Shown: piece after piece, positions 29,231-29,975 of the stretch | How positions within the stretch are numbered: position 1 is the first letter of the stretch | How the letters are laid out: each line of letters begins with the position of its first letter | Notes under the pieces: generated by a model | Told to the model about the DNA's origin: nothing | Seen by the model: the letters and a program-made list of their open reading frames with translations, nothing else | Databases searched by the model: none | Made by a program: the position numbers and the translations under genes | Assembly: GCA_964529445.1 (NCBI GenBank) | Contig: CAZGWJ010000028.1 | Span: 1-29,975 of the forward strand | Source of the DNA: CAZGWJ01 sp964529445 | GTDB taxonomy: Bacteria; Oederibacteriota; Muellerivitia; Muellerivitales; Muellerivitaceae | Direction of reading: 5' to 3' | DNA: 29,975 nucleotides

Positions 29231-29975
29231 CTAGGGGCAGAGGACCGCAAAATTGCGGTGCTGGCGGGTGATGGGAGTCCCTCCCGCGAAGGGATCGGGA
29301 TAGATGCCCTGCGTATCGGACAACGAGAAGGCGGTGTCGGGAGGGGCGCTGAACCCGCTGAAGCTGATCCCATCCTCGGCCCAGAACGCGACCCAATAGA
29401 CCTTCCCCCCGCCCGATACCGGCACGTCCGGGATGTCCGCACGCTGGTATTCGGCAACAGCCCCATCCAGGGTCACGGGAAGGGATCGGGCCAGGATCGT
29501 GCCGGGCTGACCGGCGCTTCCGGAATACAAGGCCATGCTGTAGGCGCCCGTTGCCCGCGCATAGACATAGAGATCCGTGATGGTCCCTGCCGTCGTGATC
29601 GTGATGGGATGGAAGTACATCATGCCGTACGCCTGCTCATTGGAACCGGTCCCCGTGTAACCAAGCGTGACCGGAGCCGGGCAGGCGATCGTCCACGTGG
29701 AGGTCGGAGTCGCCGTATCCGTGGGTGTGTGCGTCTGCGTGGCCGTGAAGGTCCGCGTCCAGGTCGGGGTTTCCGTCTCCGTGGCGGTGGGCGTCCACGT
29801 GGACGTCTCCGTGAACGTCGGGGTGGCCGTGTCCTCCGGCGTGAACGTCGCCGTATCCGTGGGCGTGGACGTCCATGTCGACGTGGCCGTAAATGTCCAG
29901 GTCGGTGTGGCCGTATCCACGGGTGTGTGCGTCTGCGTGGCCGTGAAGGTCCGCGTCCAGGTCGGGGTTTCCGTC
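29231..29975 (-). CDS. surface protein with Thr-X stalk and beta-sandwich domain, C-terminal part
   Basis: The last 247 codons of a gene entering from the right edge. Reading continues without stop to 29975, so the start is not in the window. The N-terminal visible part alternates Thr with another residue almost perfectly (T-P-T-W-T-F-T-A-T-S-T-W and so on), broken once by P-E-D. This suggests an extended, perhaps glycosylated stalk. After the stalk, I-A-C-P-A-P begins a beta-sandwich domain with M-A-L-Y-S-G-S-A-G-Q-P-G-T-I-L-A and K-V-Y-W-V-A-F-W-A, as in adhesin-type extracellular domains. It is probably cell-surface or secreted; function unknown. Confidence 0.75.
   Translation of the reverse strand, partial: TETPTWTRTFTATQTHTPVDTATPTWTFTATSTWTSTPTDTATFTPEDTATPTFTETSTWTPTATETETPTWTRTFTATQTHTPTDTATPTSTWTIACPAPVTLGYTGTGSNEQAYGMMYFHPITITTAGTITDLYVYARATGAYSMALYSGSAGQPGTILARSLPVTLDGAVAEYQRADIPDVPVSGGGKVYWVAFWAEDGISFSGFSAPPDTAFSLSDTQGIYPDPFAGGTPITRQHRNFAVLCP
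29723..29975. repeat. intragenic direct repeat in the Thr-X stalk
   Basis: A 55-base segment at 29723-29777 recurs exactly at 29921-29975, 198 bases (66 codons) later. Smaller ACG/ACC-based hexanucleotide-like units fill the space between. The second copy reaches the window end, so the array probably continues. Confidence 0.85.

Overview
The window is GC-rich bacterial DNA from an anaerobe with an outer membrane. Evidence for the outer membrane is a predicted signal peptide plus TPR plus beta-barrel protein and a lipobox protein. The lineage cannot be fixed from sequence alone. Useful hints are a futalosine-pathway menaquinone enzyme (MqnD), a two-domain ThyX-like protein, Thr/Pro-rich stalks on surface proteins, and intergenic spaces holding several families of short dispersed repeats.

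Layout. Positions 1-9195 are mostly minus-strand genes: a DUF2723 membrane protein (cut by the window edge), a DUF6544 protein, an alpha/beta hydrolase, a divergent TPR/barrel protein, a Nudix hydrolase, MqnD, a HAD phosphatase, a secreted unknown, the ThyX-like protein, a DUF6485 Cys-rich protein, a DUF1554 lipoprotein, and a [NiFe]-hydrogenase maturation protease. Positions 9523-13776 hold a complete four-subunit group 3b NAD(P)-linked hydrogenase operon in the order hydB-hydG-hydD-hydA. It ends in a hairpin terminator. It is preceded by a sigma70-type promoter (TTGACT-17-TATATT) with a perfect 18-bp Rex-type palindrome just upstream of the -35 box. Positions 13887-22460 hold a 14-gene membrane-bound hydrogenase operon in the same order as archaeal mbhA-N, followed by a HycI-type protease. 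Eight of its subunits are Mrp antiporter-like and six form the hydrogenase module, whose large subunit keeps all four NiFe cysteines. Divergent from it on the plus strand are a NhaD/ArsB-superfamily ion transporter, hypA and hypB, closed by a strong terminator. The right part holds a DoxX protein, an unknown small protein, and an nfnA-nfnB pair (electron-bifurcating NADH-dependent ferredoxin:NADP+ oxidoreductase) with its own promoter. The window ends inside a surface protein with a strict Thr-X stalk.

How it fits together (inference). Mbh would oxidise reduced ferredoxin, evolve H2 and pump H+/Na+. The group 3b enzyme would exchange H2 with NAD(P)H in the cytosol. Nfn would balance ferredoxin, NADH and NADPH. 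The transporter could feed or use the sodium gradient. HypA, HypB and two distinct endopeptidases mature the two NiFe sites. The Rex-type site suggests that NADH/NAD+ controls the cytosolic enzyme. This resembles the hydrogen and ferredoxin economy of Thermococcales, carried in one bacterial locus.
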